64,000 nucleotides of DNA from Xiphydria camelus (GCA_963678675.1 OY783194.1:19756278-19820277); one strand, 5' to 3'; positions 1-11,943 are shown, numbered from the stretch's first letter. The notes: generated from the letters alone by a model not told the origin. Made by a program: numbers and translations.

Positions 1-1200
1 GAAATCTGATAGACAATTACGAAGATGGGCTGCGCAAGTAGGACAGGGGGGTACTCAAAATGATAAATTAATACGCATAGCGAAATATACTTTTGATAAA
101 TTTGTAGAAGCTAGTAGATTGAAAATAATAGTACATGATGTAGACCTTAAACGATGGGCTTTACAAGCAAAAGAAGTAGAGAATCTTCCAACTTTCAAAG
201 CAAGTCAAACATGGTTGAGGTCATTCAAGAAAGCATATAGAATTGTCTCTCGAAAGATCACAAAGTTTGTAACGAGAAAAAACGTTGAGGGTGAGGAAAG
301 TTTGAAAGTACGAAGCCATGCCTTCGTAGAACAAGTGAAGCCACTCATTACACAATATGGACCACAAAATGTATTTAACTCTGATCAGAGTGGATTTAAT
401 TTAGAAATACATTCTGGCCGAACTTTAGCTACATCGGGGCAAAAAAAAATTGAAGCTGTGGTACAATCAATATCTTCTACAACCCACAGCTATACTATAC
501 AACCCACCATATCTGCTGATGGAAAACTACTGTCGCCTCTTTATGTGGTATTAAAAGAGGCTAGTGGGCAATTGGGAGAACGAGTGCAACAAACCGTGTT
601 TAGGCCGCCAAATGTATACTTCATGGCTTCCAAATCTGGGAAACTTACAACCGATCTCATGAAAACATGGCTGCAAGAAGTTTACTTCCCTAACACTGGA
701 TCTACAAGCGTCTTACTGCTGGACTCTTGGAGTGGACAATGTGAGCGAAGTGTTCGAGAAGCTACACCAGAAGACAAGACAATAATATTAATGACGATTC
801 CATAAGGCACCACCGGACTGATTCAACCGCTAGACGTATACGGATTTCGAATGTGGAAGAATTTTGTAAGGAGGTTTTCAGATATTGTAACTCTTTTCAA
901 TTACGATATTAACCTTCATTCGAGAGATAATATTTTAAAACTTCAATCTCTTACTCATAATCAGTTTTCTTCACCACGGTTTACTAACTTTATTAAATAT
1001 TCGTGGTTCAAGAGTGGATATATATTCAGGAGACCTCCTGAATTTGAACATCCTGTAGAATTTTGTTTTGCACAGGACTCGGAACCACGATGCCACATAT
1101 GTGGCGATATTGCCGTTATTACGTGTGCTTGGTGTAAGAAACAACTTTGTATGAAACATTTTTTCACGGAATACCATTATTGTCATAATTATGAGCCATA
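1..1200 (+). pseudogene. pogo/Tigger-like (CENP-B type) DDE transposase, 5'-truncated by window edge, one nonsense codon
   Basis: The frame is open from base 2 and reads through CENPB-type helix-turn-helix residues (RRWAAQVGQGG then FKASQTWLRSFKKAY) into a DDE_1 catalytic core with FNSDQSGFN and SVLLLDSWSG. A TAA at 803-805 interrupts it, but the same frame resumes at once with GTTGLIQPLDVYGFRMWKN, the usual motif after the second catalytic Asp, so this is one nonsense codon rather than two genes. The C-terminus (about 1090-1195) has a Cys/His cluster (CHICG, CAWC, then CMKHFF and HYC), probably a zinc-binding tail; the stop is at 1199-1201. pogo-family transposases cut and paste at TA sites in the nucleus. 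The 5' end lies outside the window and terminal repeats were not located, so the element limits are unknown. Confidence 0.85.
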
Positions 1201-1217
1201 GAAGTTGAACTTTATTA

Positions 1218-1223
1218 AATAAA
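1218..1223 (+). promoter_or_regulatory. possible poly(A) signal AATAAA
   Basis: AATAAA lies 17 bases after the stop of the pogo-like pseudogene. It suits the transposase mRNA, but AATAAA is common in this AT-rich DNA. Confidence 0.35.
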
Positions 1224-1240
1224 AGAAAAGTGGCATTAAA

Positions 1241-2105
1241 ATACATAGAAGTAATAACCCCCGACCTATCCCGTCACTGCCATTGGTAGCCCGCTCATTA
1301 TCAGACATAAAAGTTAGAAATTTGCAAAACTGTAGGAGGGAAATATATCATGTCATACATGGTTGAATTTGTAATAAAATTTCCTAAGTTTTTGTCCACA
1401 TGACTAAACCGAAATTTCGAAAAATTAGATAAAAATTTTTTTTTTTTTGAAAAATAATGCTTTTTTTCAAAATCTGTTTAGGGGATTTTATTATACTAAA
1501 AAAACCAAACAAAACGTACATTGAAAGTTTTCATCTATCTCGCTTCGTTTCGGAGATAGCTCGAAGGGGGTGAAAATTCAGGGGTCCATTTCACCCCCTT
1601 AAACCAAAATTGGGCCGCTATAAAAAAATAGGGGTCTCTTATTTTTCGATAAACTTTAAATTTACGAAGTTTCATCAAGATCGGAAGCGGCGGCCTCGAA
1701 ACGTTTCATTGTGAGTGGGTTCTATATAAATGAGGTCTGACTGATTGATTTATAGTTGCTATTGAATTAATTAACATATTTAAAATTTTGAGTTTGGAGA
1801 AAACACTTGCATGAACTTAATTTTTTCTACAACTTTACAGTAATGCTGACTGGCCGTGTCCCACTCTTTTGCTGGCTGACTGTTTGTTTTGAGTTTTTTA
1901 TTGCATAAACTAATTATAAATTAATTTGGAGCTAGTAGAAAACAGTTGCACGAAGCTAATTATTCTGACACCTTTGGTGGCGCGCGAACGCCAGGTGTCC
2001 CAAAACCAGACCGGCTAACTGTACAGTGACGTTTTACAGCCCAATTGTAATTCACTAGAATTGTACCAGATAGGAGAAAACTCTTGCACATTTTGTACGC
2101 CAGCT
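1241..2105. other. no gene seen; AT-rich repetitive DNA
   Basis: Contains homopolymer T/A runs and a short diverged direct repeat: GAAAACACTTGCATGAA near 1798 and GAAAACAGTTGCACGAA near 1937. A related segment occurs at the ends of the foldback near 13370. No coding frame is supportable. Confidence 0.5.
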
Positions 2106-2118
2106 CTTGGACTATAGG

Positions 2119-2204
2119 CTCGACACGACTCGACTCGACTCGACACGACACTTTTCTGGCTGGCCAGAAATTTGTCGCGTCGAGTCGAGTCGAGTCGAGT
2201 CGAG
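2119..2204. repeat. inverted CTCGAC / GTCGAG repeat hairpin
   Basis: About 33 bp of CTCGAC-type repeats (2119-2151) is followed by its reverse complement, GTCGAG-type (2174-2204), with a short spacer, so it can fold. Looks like the terminus or core of a small foldback element. Frames through it translate to SRVES-type repeats and are not genes. Confidence 0.7.
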
Positions 2205-2589
2205 CCTAGTGGACACGGTTTGCGCGCACATCGAGATATGGACCGATGAGCGAACAGTTGATTTGCGGCAGTCTTGCTTGGAAAGTCGAGAAGAGCAGTT
2301 CGAAGATTTTACATTAATTTCGCAGAGGAATGGAGGAGGATCTCATTAATAAAGTTAGAGCATATGAGATGCTGTGAAATATACATAATTTGAAATATAG
2401 AGACCAAAATATACGCAACGAAGCTTGAGACGAAATCTCAAAAGCCTTGAATAGACCAAGTAAACATAAATAGGTATATAGTAAATTTCAATCTGTATAG
2501 ATGTTACAGAGAAGCAATAATTGGAAAAATTATAGAGCCATACACGATGTATCCTTGTATGTTAAAATTTAAAAGGACGAAGCACTACC

Positions 2590-2702
2590 GTCGTGTCGAG
2601 TAGCGTCGAGTCGTGTCGCGTCGATTCCAGTGGACACACCACGCAAATTTTTGTCACCGTGTCGTGTCGAGTCGTGTCGTGTCGAGTCGAGTCGAGTCGA
2701 GT
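2590..2702. repeat. GTCGAGTCGTGTCG pentamer-type repeats, two blocks
   Basis: Blocks at 2590-2624 and 2659-2702 carry the same GTCGA/GTCGT pentamer as 2174-2204 and share the flanking CAGTGGACAC / TAGTGGA motif. Probably further ends of the same foldback family. Confidence 0.6.
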
Positions 2703-2709
2703 GTAGTGG

Positions 2710-3420
2710 ATTCCTAGCTTTAATCTTTCATTTATACAAATCGAAATTTGTAGGAAGGGATTCCATTGGAGTTCGAAACTGAAAATTACAGAATTTATTT
2801 AGAATTATAAACCGGGAATACGATATTTTTTCAAAATTTTAAGTTGATGAGTTGATGGTTAAAATGTAAATAAACATTGTAAACGAATTATTGCTAACTC
2901 ATTAACGCTAACGCAAAATGGCATGTATGCTATTAAAAAAAGCATTCCAAGACCTTTCAAACGAGTAAATGAAGAAATCTGTGCAAGAAACAAATTCTGA
3001 AATACAGTAATTTGAATGTCAGCGTGTGTGACGATTTTGATTATATAAAAAAATGTGACTGTATAAATTTGCGAAAAAATGTCTCCAATTTTTTTGACCA
3101 GATTGGTGTCTCATTTTTCTGTCTATAGAATGTGTAAAGAAAGGTTGAACAAGATTAAAAATCATAGTGTAGGAGTAAGTTCACTACTTCTATTTGTATT
3201 GTTTAACCAAAATAAATAAATACGTGAATTTCACTTTGATTAGAACTATAACATATTACAAAATTATTAACATATAATTATGTAATAATTTTTTCTAGTC
3301 ATAACGAGCAAAAATGTTTAAAACGAGGTAGCTTTTGCTTAAGTTTATTCAAAAATAAAGTGATGCTTTCTGATGAAGTTTCATGGGCTTAATAATTTAG
3401 CATAGAAATTATAGTATCTT
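2710..3420. other. no gene seen
   Basis: AT-rich sequence with scattered stops in all frames. No inverted or tandem repeat was recognised. Confidence 0.4.
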
Positions 3421-3550
3421 ATGTCGTTAGGCGGAAATCCGAGGTTTTTTCAGACTGTGTTTAATTAGGTCATAAGGAAGGAACGAGGCTCGCCTTCGGC
3501 TACGACCTAAACACAGTCTTAAAAATCCGAGGATTTCAGCCGAATGACAT
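3421..3550. repeat. 130-bp foldback (MITE-like hairpin)
   Basis: The left arm starts ATGTCGTTAGGCGG and continues through AAATCCGAGG and CAGACTGTG. The right arm is its imperfect reverse complement (CACAGTCTTAAAAATCC, then CAGCCGAATGACAT). Confidence 0.6.
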
Positions 3551-4071
3551 ATACTATTCTTTCTCACAAATGCCCATTTCTCAAAACAAAACAAACAGAA
3601 GTATACATGGCTCATTTCACGTTGCGTTTATTAGTTTGGAAAAAGGACCCACTTCGGACTAAGTAATCTTTTAACAACCTGCGGACTCCCAGTCGGTGTC
3701 ACGCGGGAAAAACGCCATCTTACGATCTAAAAATAGGCTGGAAAAAGCCTCGAAATGGGCATGAGTGAGGAAAATATTTTTTTGTAGTGACAGCTTCGTT
3801 TCCTACCTTATCAATGTTTTTATGAGCATGCAAATATTATTCTTCACTATTCGAATGTTTATGCTACGTGAATACCAGGCCCCCCTACAGCATGGTCTGA
3901 GGATTCAATTGCATATTGTTAGAATGTCCTATCGGCTTGCGCCTCAAAATAAGACCGTCGGAACATAAATTGACGATAAAGTAGGAATCGCATTTCTAAC
4001 TTCAAGGCCCCTTGAATGTGCATATCAGCAGATATAAAGAAATACGTGTCCCTTATTCTGACCTCATCTAC

Positions 4072-4443
4072 AATATACAGGGTGGATCTCAGAACGCGGG
4101 CCATAGGAATTGTACGAGTGCGAGTGAAAACATATGGCGAATGCGCAAGAGCCTCTCTGTCGCACATTTCCCTAGACTAGTCCAATTGAAGAGCTTTGTT
4201 CCAAAACTAACTAAGTCCAAAAAATTAGAAAATGGTAGTTACTACTTTTTTACTGCCACTTAATTATGATATGGATAAAAACAATATCTTGCTCAATTTG
4301 AGTAATTTTGGACTTCGTTAGTTTTGGAATAAAGCTCTTCAATTGGAGTATGTGCGACAGAGAGATTCTTGTGCACTCATCACATGTTCTCACCCGCACT
4401 CGTACAATTCCTATGACCTGCGTTCTGGGGTCCATCGTGTATA
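4072..4443. repeat. palindromic MITE, about 370 bp
   Basis: Arms begin TACAGGGTGGATCTCAGAACG and end CGTTCTGGGGTCCATCGTGTA. The inner arm parts also pair (ATAGGAATTGTACGAGTGCG; AATTGAAGAGCTTTGTTCC against GGAATAAAGCTCTTCAATT). No transposase. A diverged relative lies at 18013-18222. Confidence 0.8.
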
Positions 4444-4745
4444 TTCCAAATTAAATAATACTCATACGTTTGTTCTTTTTACTATATTTTTCGATATAAA
4501 AATATATAACCGGATGATTATGAATTTACTTCGAGAATGGGCGTAAACTCCGTCGAATACAAAAACCAACAATAAATTGGCTGAATCCCTCTGTTCATCC
4601 CGCGCCACAATAGCTAATGAGCCATCTATCAATTAACAACCGGATGATATAAACTCTTAGATGCCGAACTTATCTAGTAATAGTTGATTATGACCAAGCA
4701 ATGTAACAGTCTGAAAGTTTTATGTTTAGATTTAAAAAGGTATAC
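4443..4745. other. no gene seen; AT-rich spacer
   Basis: Short AT-rich stretch between two transposable elements. No repeat or coding frame recognised. Confidence 0.4.
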
Positions 4746-5562
4746 ACAGGGTGTTACGTAATGATAGGCCGTAATTGCAAGGGCACATTACTGAATCAAT
4801 TTCCAGTAGAAAAGTTCATATTAAGGTATTCCTAGCGCGAGATGAAGAATTACAGAGAATGCTAATTTTTTTGTAGAATGGAAATGAATATCGTAAGATT
4901 ATTTTTGTAAAATTTCAGGTCCGGTTACCGGGCATTTAAGAAAGAATTTTGATTTTGAAATTAGATAATTTAACATGTAACCTTATGGAAGACTCCACTT
5001 TTCCACATTTTAATGCCGAAATCTACATGTTTAAAATATATACACATTAAATATAAAACCATTTTTATATCTTCAGAAAATTCCATAGAATCTTTTGAGA
5101 TCATAAAAATATAAGGTCACCGAACGTTTGACAAAAATATTGATGTTCATAAACAGCAAAACGTAGTGTTTTGACGATAGAATATAACCTGAAATAGAAT
5201 TGGCAACGTTGCATCACAGTGTTCGTGCATGGCCGGGTGACGGCGCGGCAGTGAGCAACGTTCAACGCCACCGGTGGCCATCTGAGAAGTATTGTTGTTA
5301 TGAATTGTACTGGCAGTAATGGTGGAAAGTGAGTTTTAAATTTTTAAAAAGTGCACACTGAAAGGAATACAATTTTATTTATTCACGTGGTGACAGTGTT
5401 GTGTGTATGCGACACAGTTTTGTTGACGGCAATATTAAAAAATATTGCCTTTCATGGAGGATAAAGGATTTGTTATCGGATATGTGACTATGATTGGTGT
5501 AAGTATTAATCTTTATTAACAAGTTCTTCATATTTTTAATTAAAAACATATTAATGGAACTG

Positions 5563-5929
5563 TACAGGATGTCCCGCTCTGTACTGGCCTGTTGCAGGGG
5601 TCTTGAAATTTATCTTCGGCCAGACTTGGTCAGTACTCGAGTCATTTGTACCGACAGAAGTCGAGTCGGTAGTTAGAGTTCGTGTCAATTCGGGAGATCG
5701 AAGCGTCTAACCTCGAAATCGTGAATTTTTGAATAATGGTGAGTAATTTCCATTATTCACAAATTCACAATTTCGAGGTTAGACGTTTCGATCTCCCAAA
5801 TTACCACCAACTCTAACTAACGACTCGACTTCTACCGGTACGAATGACTCGAGTACCGACCAAGCCCGATAAGACAAGATAAATTTCAAGATCCCTGCAA
5901 CTGGCCAGTACAGAGCGAGACACCCGGTA
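5563..5929. repeat. foldback MITE inside the TTAA transposon
   Basis: The left arm ACAGGATGTCCCGCTCTG pairs with the right arm CAGAGCGAGACACCCGGT. The arms extend through GAAATTTATCTT, GTCGAGTC and TCTAACCTCGAAAT to a loop near 5745. Lies 13 bp beyond the stop codon of the transposase gene. Related ends occur at 40970-41040 and 47650-47800. Confidence 0.75.
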
Positions 5930-8156
5930 ATAGATATTTAATTATCTAGGAAAGTTATTATAAATAAGCCTCAAAATTTTTGAATTTCTTGTTACGCGAG
6001 GTTTGCCATTGACGTCTTCCCCAAGTAACAAGCGTACTCCTTCATTTCCAGCTTGTGCATAAGCTTCCTTAAGCATTTTGAAATTTATCCCAGCTCTGGC
6101 AATTTCAAGTTTCATCCATGCTGACACTCCATTTAAGACCATCAAAGATGCTCTATTCAATGATATCTGCCCTATCAATGCATCGGCTTGTAGCATATCA
6201 TTGAAGCTTTTGGTGTAGCCTTTGATTGTTTCGTCATTGACAGCCACAATATTCAAAATCCGTTGTAGTATCAAAATGTCATTCTGAGCATTGTGGAGAC
6301 CATCAATAGCTTCAGAACCAAGTAGGTCATGGGCAAGCGATTCCTGGTTGAATTTCTTCTTTTCTGCTTTGCGGTCTGGTAATGCTGCTCTCAGGATTGG
6401 AAGAGTATCGGAAAATCCATGGACAACTTTCACAAAATCTTCAAGCAGACCAAATTTTTTAAAATGCCGAATAAGAATCGGGAAGTCGAACCTATTGAAA
6501 ATAAATAAAAAGAACATTACCAAAGAGTAACTCTCAACGTTGTAATCAAAAATACAAACGAAAGAAGACTGAAATGAAATAGTCTGAAAATACCTGAAGC
6601 CATTGTGTGCGACTAGAATAGATTTGTTCCCATGGGAACCAAGAAAAATAAGGAAATTAGAAAAAGCCAAATGAGCAGGAATATTGTCAAGACGTTCGTC
6701 ATGCAAAAATAATTCGCCATGCGATTCACGTAATCCAGTTACATCTGAAGCCTGCTGTGACATACCTCGAGATGGTACGATATAAACATTAAAAATGTTT
6801 CCTTTACAAGACGCAGCCATCTAAAATATTTCCACAATTATATATTATCGAATTGTATATTCCAAATCCAATAAGGAGAAACGTTTTACTAACTTGCACT
6901 ATTTCGGATATTTTTGATAATCCAGGCGTTTCAATGTCGAATAAAACAATATTCGAATCGGTGAAATCAATTGGGGCGGAGTTTCCATCTAAAATAAATT
7001 ATACATGACATATAACTACATATTGAACGACAAAGATCAATAATCATTATACATAGTAAAGGAAAGACGAAATTACCTAACATGTCAGGTATGATACCAA
7101 AACCTATATTCGAGTGATAAGAAATACCCTCTTTTTTTTCATTAGCAACGGTATGGTTAGAGCGACGTTGTTTTGCGAAGAGTCTTCGACGTTTGATTTC
7201 TTTTGTCTTCAACAACTTCAACTTGCGCCTCTCAACATCATCCTTTAAAGCACGAAACTTTGTCGTCTCAGAACCAGGTGACAGTAGTAATTTTTCGTTC
7301 ACCTTCAGGATAAACTGTGACCCCAAATTCTTCTGACATACGGCAGCAGCTACCCTTACATTCAAGGATTCCGAAGCAGCATAGTGACGGCTTTTCGGAT
7401 GCTTGCTTGCAACCATATTGTTGAAGGACTCGTTTCCTTGAGATGATGCACATGGGGCCAATTTATCAGCACAATTAGCGAATCTTGACAATAAATTTGT
7501 CAGTACAACTCTCTGCTGAGAGGATCGGTAAGCGGTATCCCACCAGGTAAGTTCCGATATGGAATTATTTCACTATTGCGGTGTTGACACCACTCTCCAC
7601 AATTGTCATGCTCGCCATAGGCATGGGGCACTATGCTCAACAAAGCTTCTCTGACCTTCTCATCATTATTGCGATTTTGAGTAATGGCAAACATGAAGCA
7701 TTTCGAAAAATAGGTAATTAATTGCGTCGTAACGTTATTCTTATACAACGCACTTGTGAATGCTTTCTTCGAATGATTCAAATCTGACCATTTCTTAATT
7801 TTATTTGCAGATGCCCGACGTACTGAAGAAATAGTGCTGCTGTCATCGTCGCCAATCAACACATGTATGCGAGCATTGTGTGACTGGAGGATGGGATTAC
7901 GAGTAACAAGCTCCACCGCCATATCTTTCTCCATTGCCTTCACAGAACCCGAAAAATTCTTCCTGCAATCGTGGTCTTCAAGGTTCTGACCATGCTCACA
8001 TTTTGCGCATTTTTTGTTTCGCACTGCGTAGGATAATATCTTGCCATTATGATATCCTATCAAAGAACTGTGTCCTATTTTAAAAAAGGATAATTAGGAT
8101 AATATGAATGAAATGATAATAGGAGTAAAAGAAGGCTATTCTAACCGGAGAGGCTA

Positions 8157-8960
8157 ATGGTTGCATTCAGCAGATCGAGCATAAACCGCTACCGCTCAGT
8201 ACGCTCAGAAGTAGCGCTCTCTGTTCTGCTGACAACAAGTTCTGGCCGTGGCCTGCGATACATTTAGGCGCGTGGCGCAGTGGATTTAAACGATCGACTT
8301 GTCGTACTTTAGCTTTGAAAAATCGTACTTTGGGATTGAAATTTGACTTTGTAAAATCGTTTAGAAACAATAAACTAATGTATTAAAAAGTTCGAAAAGA
8401 AACATTTTTTAGTTAGTAATAGACCCGCGAATATGGCCAAAATCGCCCGTTTTCTTATATTTAACTTCAAGTATTTAAAAATCCTGACGTGGTATGCAAA
8501 TTTGAGAGTTAGATTCGTTTTTAGCGCACATAAATCTATAAGAATCACCTAGTTTGGTTCGAGTAACAAAATCACTGTTGTCCGGTGTTATCTCTGGTTA
8601 CAAAATATTGTGTTGTTTATATCAGCACCTCAGAGCTAAACAATATTAACTCCATTGCCGGTGGCAAGAAAATGTAATTTTTTTCATAATAATACATAAA
8701 ATATAAGATGTTCCGTCGCACGACAGACGGAATTCGACACATCGGTTCACACCGCTTGACATCATTCTTAAAATGCGCCAAAACTTCTTCCGATGGAAGT
8801 GAGCGGGAGCGCTGGAGCGTAACTTTTCTTCGCTACAAAACATGGCGACCACTACCACTTGCGCTCACTTGGAGCGCTCGGTAGAATGCGCGTTCGGCAG
8901 ATTTTTACTGAGCTGCTCCACAACTCTTGCGGAGCGGAATGATCTGCTGAATGCACCCAT
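8157..8960. mobile_element. foldback element inserted in exon 4 of the transposase
   Basis: Ends GGTTGCATTCAGCAGATC and, inverted, GATCTGCTGAATGCACCC match at 17 of 18 positions. The interior, about 770 bp, is noncoding and has repeated GAGCGCT motifs. It splits the codons for the YNSLSG motif. The flanking duplication is not clear (AGGCTAAT on the left, ATTGTAAG on the right), so the superfamily is undecided. Confidence 0.7.
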
Positions 8961-9214
8961 TGTAAGCATGACTCGTTCCTCGTCGTTGCCACCCAGCATC
9001 AAACGATGCATGTAATTCGACCGGTTGTGGAGAATTTTCATTGGAGATAGAACGATTTTCAGGCTGGGTTTGACTAAATGTAAAAAAGAAAAACAATTTC
9101 AGACAAAAAAAGCAATTTATTATTAAAATATTAACTCCAATTATACAAATCATTTTTACAGTAATTATGAATAATTTCATCGTGGAGTAACTTCTTAGTT
9201 GTATATAGCAATAA

Positions 9215-9456
9215 TGATTTGAAGGGTTTCTTTCAAAAACAACATTTGTCAAAAACGCCAATCCCTGTAGTATTGATAATAATGCCTACTCTTTCGTTGT
9301 ATCTAGCCGTGTAGTGGTGCATACACTTTCGTTATAATATAATGAAAGAGTAGGCACCTCTACATGGCTAGATACAACGAAAGAGTAGGCATTATTACCA
9401 ATACTACATGGATTGGCGTTTTTGACAACTGTTATTTTTTAAAGAAACCCTTCATT
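9215..9456. repeat. hairpin MITE in intron 3 of the transposase gene
   Basis: Arms with AAGGGTTTCTTT, CGCCAATCCCTGTAGTAT and AATGCCTACTCTTTCGTTG pair with their reverse complements at 9366-9455. The loop holds another AAAGAGTAGGCA copy. Confidence 0.75.
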
Positions 9457-11535
9457 TGAAATACGTTAATACAATAATTAAAAAGAATTAAAATAAAATA
9501 TTAAATTATCTACATAGTTTTTGCTATCTCTTCTTTCACCGATTCTTCGCAGCTTTCGTGAGCAACAAGCTCAATTGCAGGACCGACTATTCGTTCATAT
9601 CTTTTCAACAGAGATGCGGATAGCGTCGGGATATTCATGGCCGACAGTATAACATTAATTTGCGCCTCACCGAGGTCTGCGTCTATTAGTGCGAAATGAG
9701 AAAAAAAAACACATTTTTGAGACGGTAATGTAACAAAATTCTTATTCATATCAATAACAATAAGACTTACCAATAGCTAATTTACCATTTACATCGAAGT
9801 ACAGAGGATTACTAGCATTGTACTGATTCGTATGGACTATGTGGATCTCATTACATTTGACGCAGAGTATAGTGAAAATACTTGCAAGACCATGTATCGT
9901 CTCTGACTGAATGTTTCTTAGAAATAATGAAATATTGCAAGTATTACACCACAGCTCTGTCGCCAAAGTTTTGATTTCCACAAGTCGCCGTCCCTCAATA
10001 ACAACGCCAGGTTCCTGTGAAATATATCATACATCTTTTGAAAATCTACCAGTAAAAATGTATAGAATCTTTCAAAATTCAATAATGAACAATATACTTT
10101 ACCTCAGCTGCAGGTGTAACATCCTTTTTGGATACACTGGAAACAAAATTATCAATGTGCCGTCTCTTTGCCATGGTCATAAATTGACCTTTCCGTTTTC
10201 CAGACACACAGTTGACTGCATACCGCTTGTCACTCATTTTATCAAAATTCACTTTTCACCAAGAAAACAATCCGCAGTACACTGAGTTCGGTGATTTATA
10301 GAGGTTATGTTTCAGAGCTGTACGGATACACGCTCAGGGCCGTACTTCTGTCATTTCATAAACCATGTGATGCGACGTTGCCAGATTTCAAATTTGAATA
10401 TTTTTCAAAAATTTGAAAATGTAAATAATAAACTTGAATACTTATTGGCTTTATCTTATTTATTCATTAGTAGTATTGTAGGGAATATGAGTATATTAAA
10501 TGACGTAGAATTACTGATTTATGAGGGGCCCGTCTGTGTGGCACCCTTAAATATCGCTCCTACGCGCTAGGAATACCTTAACATGTGTCCTAAAATGTCT
10601 GGTTTTCAAGATACAGGACGTCAGTTTTAAAAAAAATCGGTTTTTAAATAATATCTCAAAGATCCTTGTGCCGATTTTGTTTACATTTTTGCACAATACT
10701 GTGCAACGATCAAAGTTAACGTGATTTTATTTTAACATTTTTTCGACATGCAATTAAGTGGTTTATATTTTTTTCCTCAAAAACGAAGTGAGGTACGAAG
10801 TAATGTCAAGAGACAAAAAAGTTGTATTTTTAGCTGCTTAATCTGAAAAAAATATAAAATTTTTAAAAGTCAGTGGCGTACACTTTTTTGGTCAATATTA
10901 TTCGTGAGACTGCCCACCGGGACGCCACTTGAGCTCATAATTATCTTCTAGTTAGTGCTAGCTTAGCGTCTTATTACAATAAACAACAGTGCCAAATGTC
11001 AACAAAATCGGCACAAGGATCTTTGAGATATTATTAAAAAACCGATTTTTTTTAAACTTTGACGTCCTGTTTCTTGAAAACCAGACATTTTAGGACACAT
11101 GTTAATCTGAACTTTTCTACTGGAAATTGATTCAGTAATGTGCCCTTGCAATTACGGCCTATCATTAAGTAACACCCTGTATATTAGGGTAGTAAAATAA
11201 TTTTTTATTTTTTATTTTAATTGTAGAACGTATTCTGATACCAGGAAACTACTTACGAATAATTTTGAACCCTCCATTTTGTCGTAAAGAAATACTGAAG
11301 TTTGGATTTTGTACCTACTCTTCATGTCATGAACTCCTTCACGAATCAGAGTAAAACAGTAATACTAATTTCGAGGCTTCGTGACTCGACATCGCGGCTT
11401 GCGAGCAGCAACCAATGAACGAACAAGATTTTTGATCGAACCTACAATATCTTATTCGTTTATGGATCGCTGCTCGCTGCCCGTTACTTGACCGCATCCA
11501 GTGTGCATCGCTCAGCATGTGCGTTTGTGCAGCGC

Positions 11536-11943
11536 TTAACTCGTTGACTGCCACCCATATTTTTCAAAAATAGTCCCCATAGGCTGATGATAAATTATAA
11601 TGTATTTTGACTTAGAAAACGCAATAATTCATGTGGATTTAATTTTCGGCCAAAAATTTCCGAAAAAAATTGAAAAAAATAAAGATAATGAAAACTGCAA
11701 TTTTTCGATTCTTATTCTGACCGTAGGCATCCGATTGCAAAAAATTCCCGAAACATTATTATACTACAGTTCTCCTGAGCCATGTTGGTCCCTTCCCGCA
11801 GCAAAATATAGTGAAATATGAATCAACGGTCTAGGAGGCGTCCTTTACCTGCGTTGGTTCCATGAGACCAACGCTGCCGGTTTAGGTACCTACTTTACTG
11901 TCTTGTTGGTCCCATGGGACCAGCATGGCAGTCAACGTGTTAA
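11536..11943. mobile_element. piggyBac-type MITE, TTAA-flanked, 400 bp
   Basis: TTAA at 11536-11539 and 11940-11943 flank a 400-bp insert (11540-11939) with ends CTCGTTGACTGCCA and, inverted, CACGTTGACTGCCA. Carries a GGTCCCATGGGACC palindrome near its right end, a theme also seen in the TTAA elements at 33680 and 50284. Noncoding. Confidence 0.7.

Larger units (their letters stand above)
5942..10237 (-). pseudogene. Mutator-like transposase with C-terminal DEDDh exonuclease, eight exons, broken by a MITE and a frameshift
   Basis: Exons read 5' to 3' with matching phases: 10237-10103, 10014-9771, 9682-9514, 9073-8961 joined to 8156-8146, 8074-7077, 6988-6894, 6820-6594, 6491-5942. Most have clean GT and AG borders. 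The start MSDKRYAVNCVSGKRKGQF leads to WCNTCN and CVKC zinc-like pairs, then ASFDAGWQRRG (first catalytic Asp), KKCAKCEHG, VLIGDDDSST (second Asp) and NCGEWCQH. The last three exons form a 3'-5' exonuclease: NIVLFDIETPG (ExoI), AHNGFRFDFP (ExoII), HNAQNDILIL (ExoIII), so all DEDDh residues are present. Exon 4 is split by the foldback 8157-8960; without it the frame reads YNSLSGHSSLIGYHNG. A one-base frameshift lies near 7498-7503 (PLSRELY / LLSRFANC). The exonuclease resembles the one fused to PML; that link is inference. Confidence 0.85.
4825..10577 (-). mobile_element. autonomous-type DNA transposon, TTAA duplication, 15-bp TIRs (Kolobok/Mutator-like)
   Basis: Both ends carry the perfect 15-bp inverted repeat GGTATTCCTAGCGCG. 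TTAA flanks each side (4821-4824 and 10578-10581). Removing the element plus one TTAA restores the host MITE exactly, so the limits are firm. The 5753-bp element encodes one spliced minus-strand gene (5942-10237), a Mutator-like transposase with an exonuclease tail. TTAA duplication with purine-rich GG ends fits Kolobok; piggyBac also uses TTAA but has a different transposase. Three secondary foldbacks lie inside (5563-5929, 8157-8960, 9215-9456). Confidence 0.85.
4746..11180. mobile_element. palindromic MITE split by the 4825-10577 transposon
   Basis: The left 79 bp (ACAGGGTGTTACGTAATGAT ... GTTCATATTAA) and the right 603 bp (TTAACATGTGTCC ... ATTAAGTAACACCCTGT) form one foldback of about 680 bp once the insert is removed. 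The reverse complement of the right end reads ACAGGGTGTTACTTAATGAT ... GTTCAGATTAACATGTGTCC, running without a gap across the point where the left arm is interrupted. An inner arm containing CAAAATCGGCACAAGGATC pairs with CCTTGTGCCGATTTTG. Noncoding. Confidence 0.85.

Noticed and set aside
2107..2349. Open frame with SRVESSRVESS repeats
   Set aside because: Produced by the GTCGAG simple repeat; no start context, homology or splice signals.
4825..10577. piggyBac assignment based on the TTAA duplication
   Set aside because: Ends begin GG and the transposase has GDDDSST and CGEWC motifs of Mutator-like enzymes, not the piggyBac DDD core.
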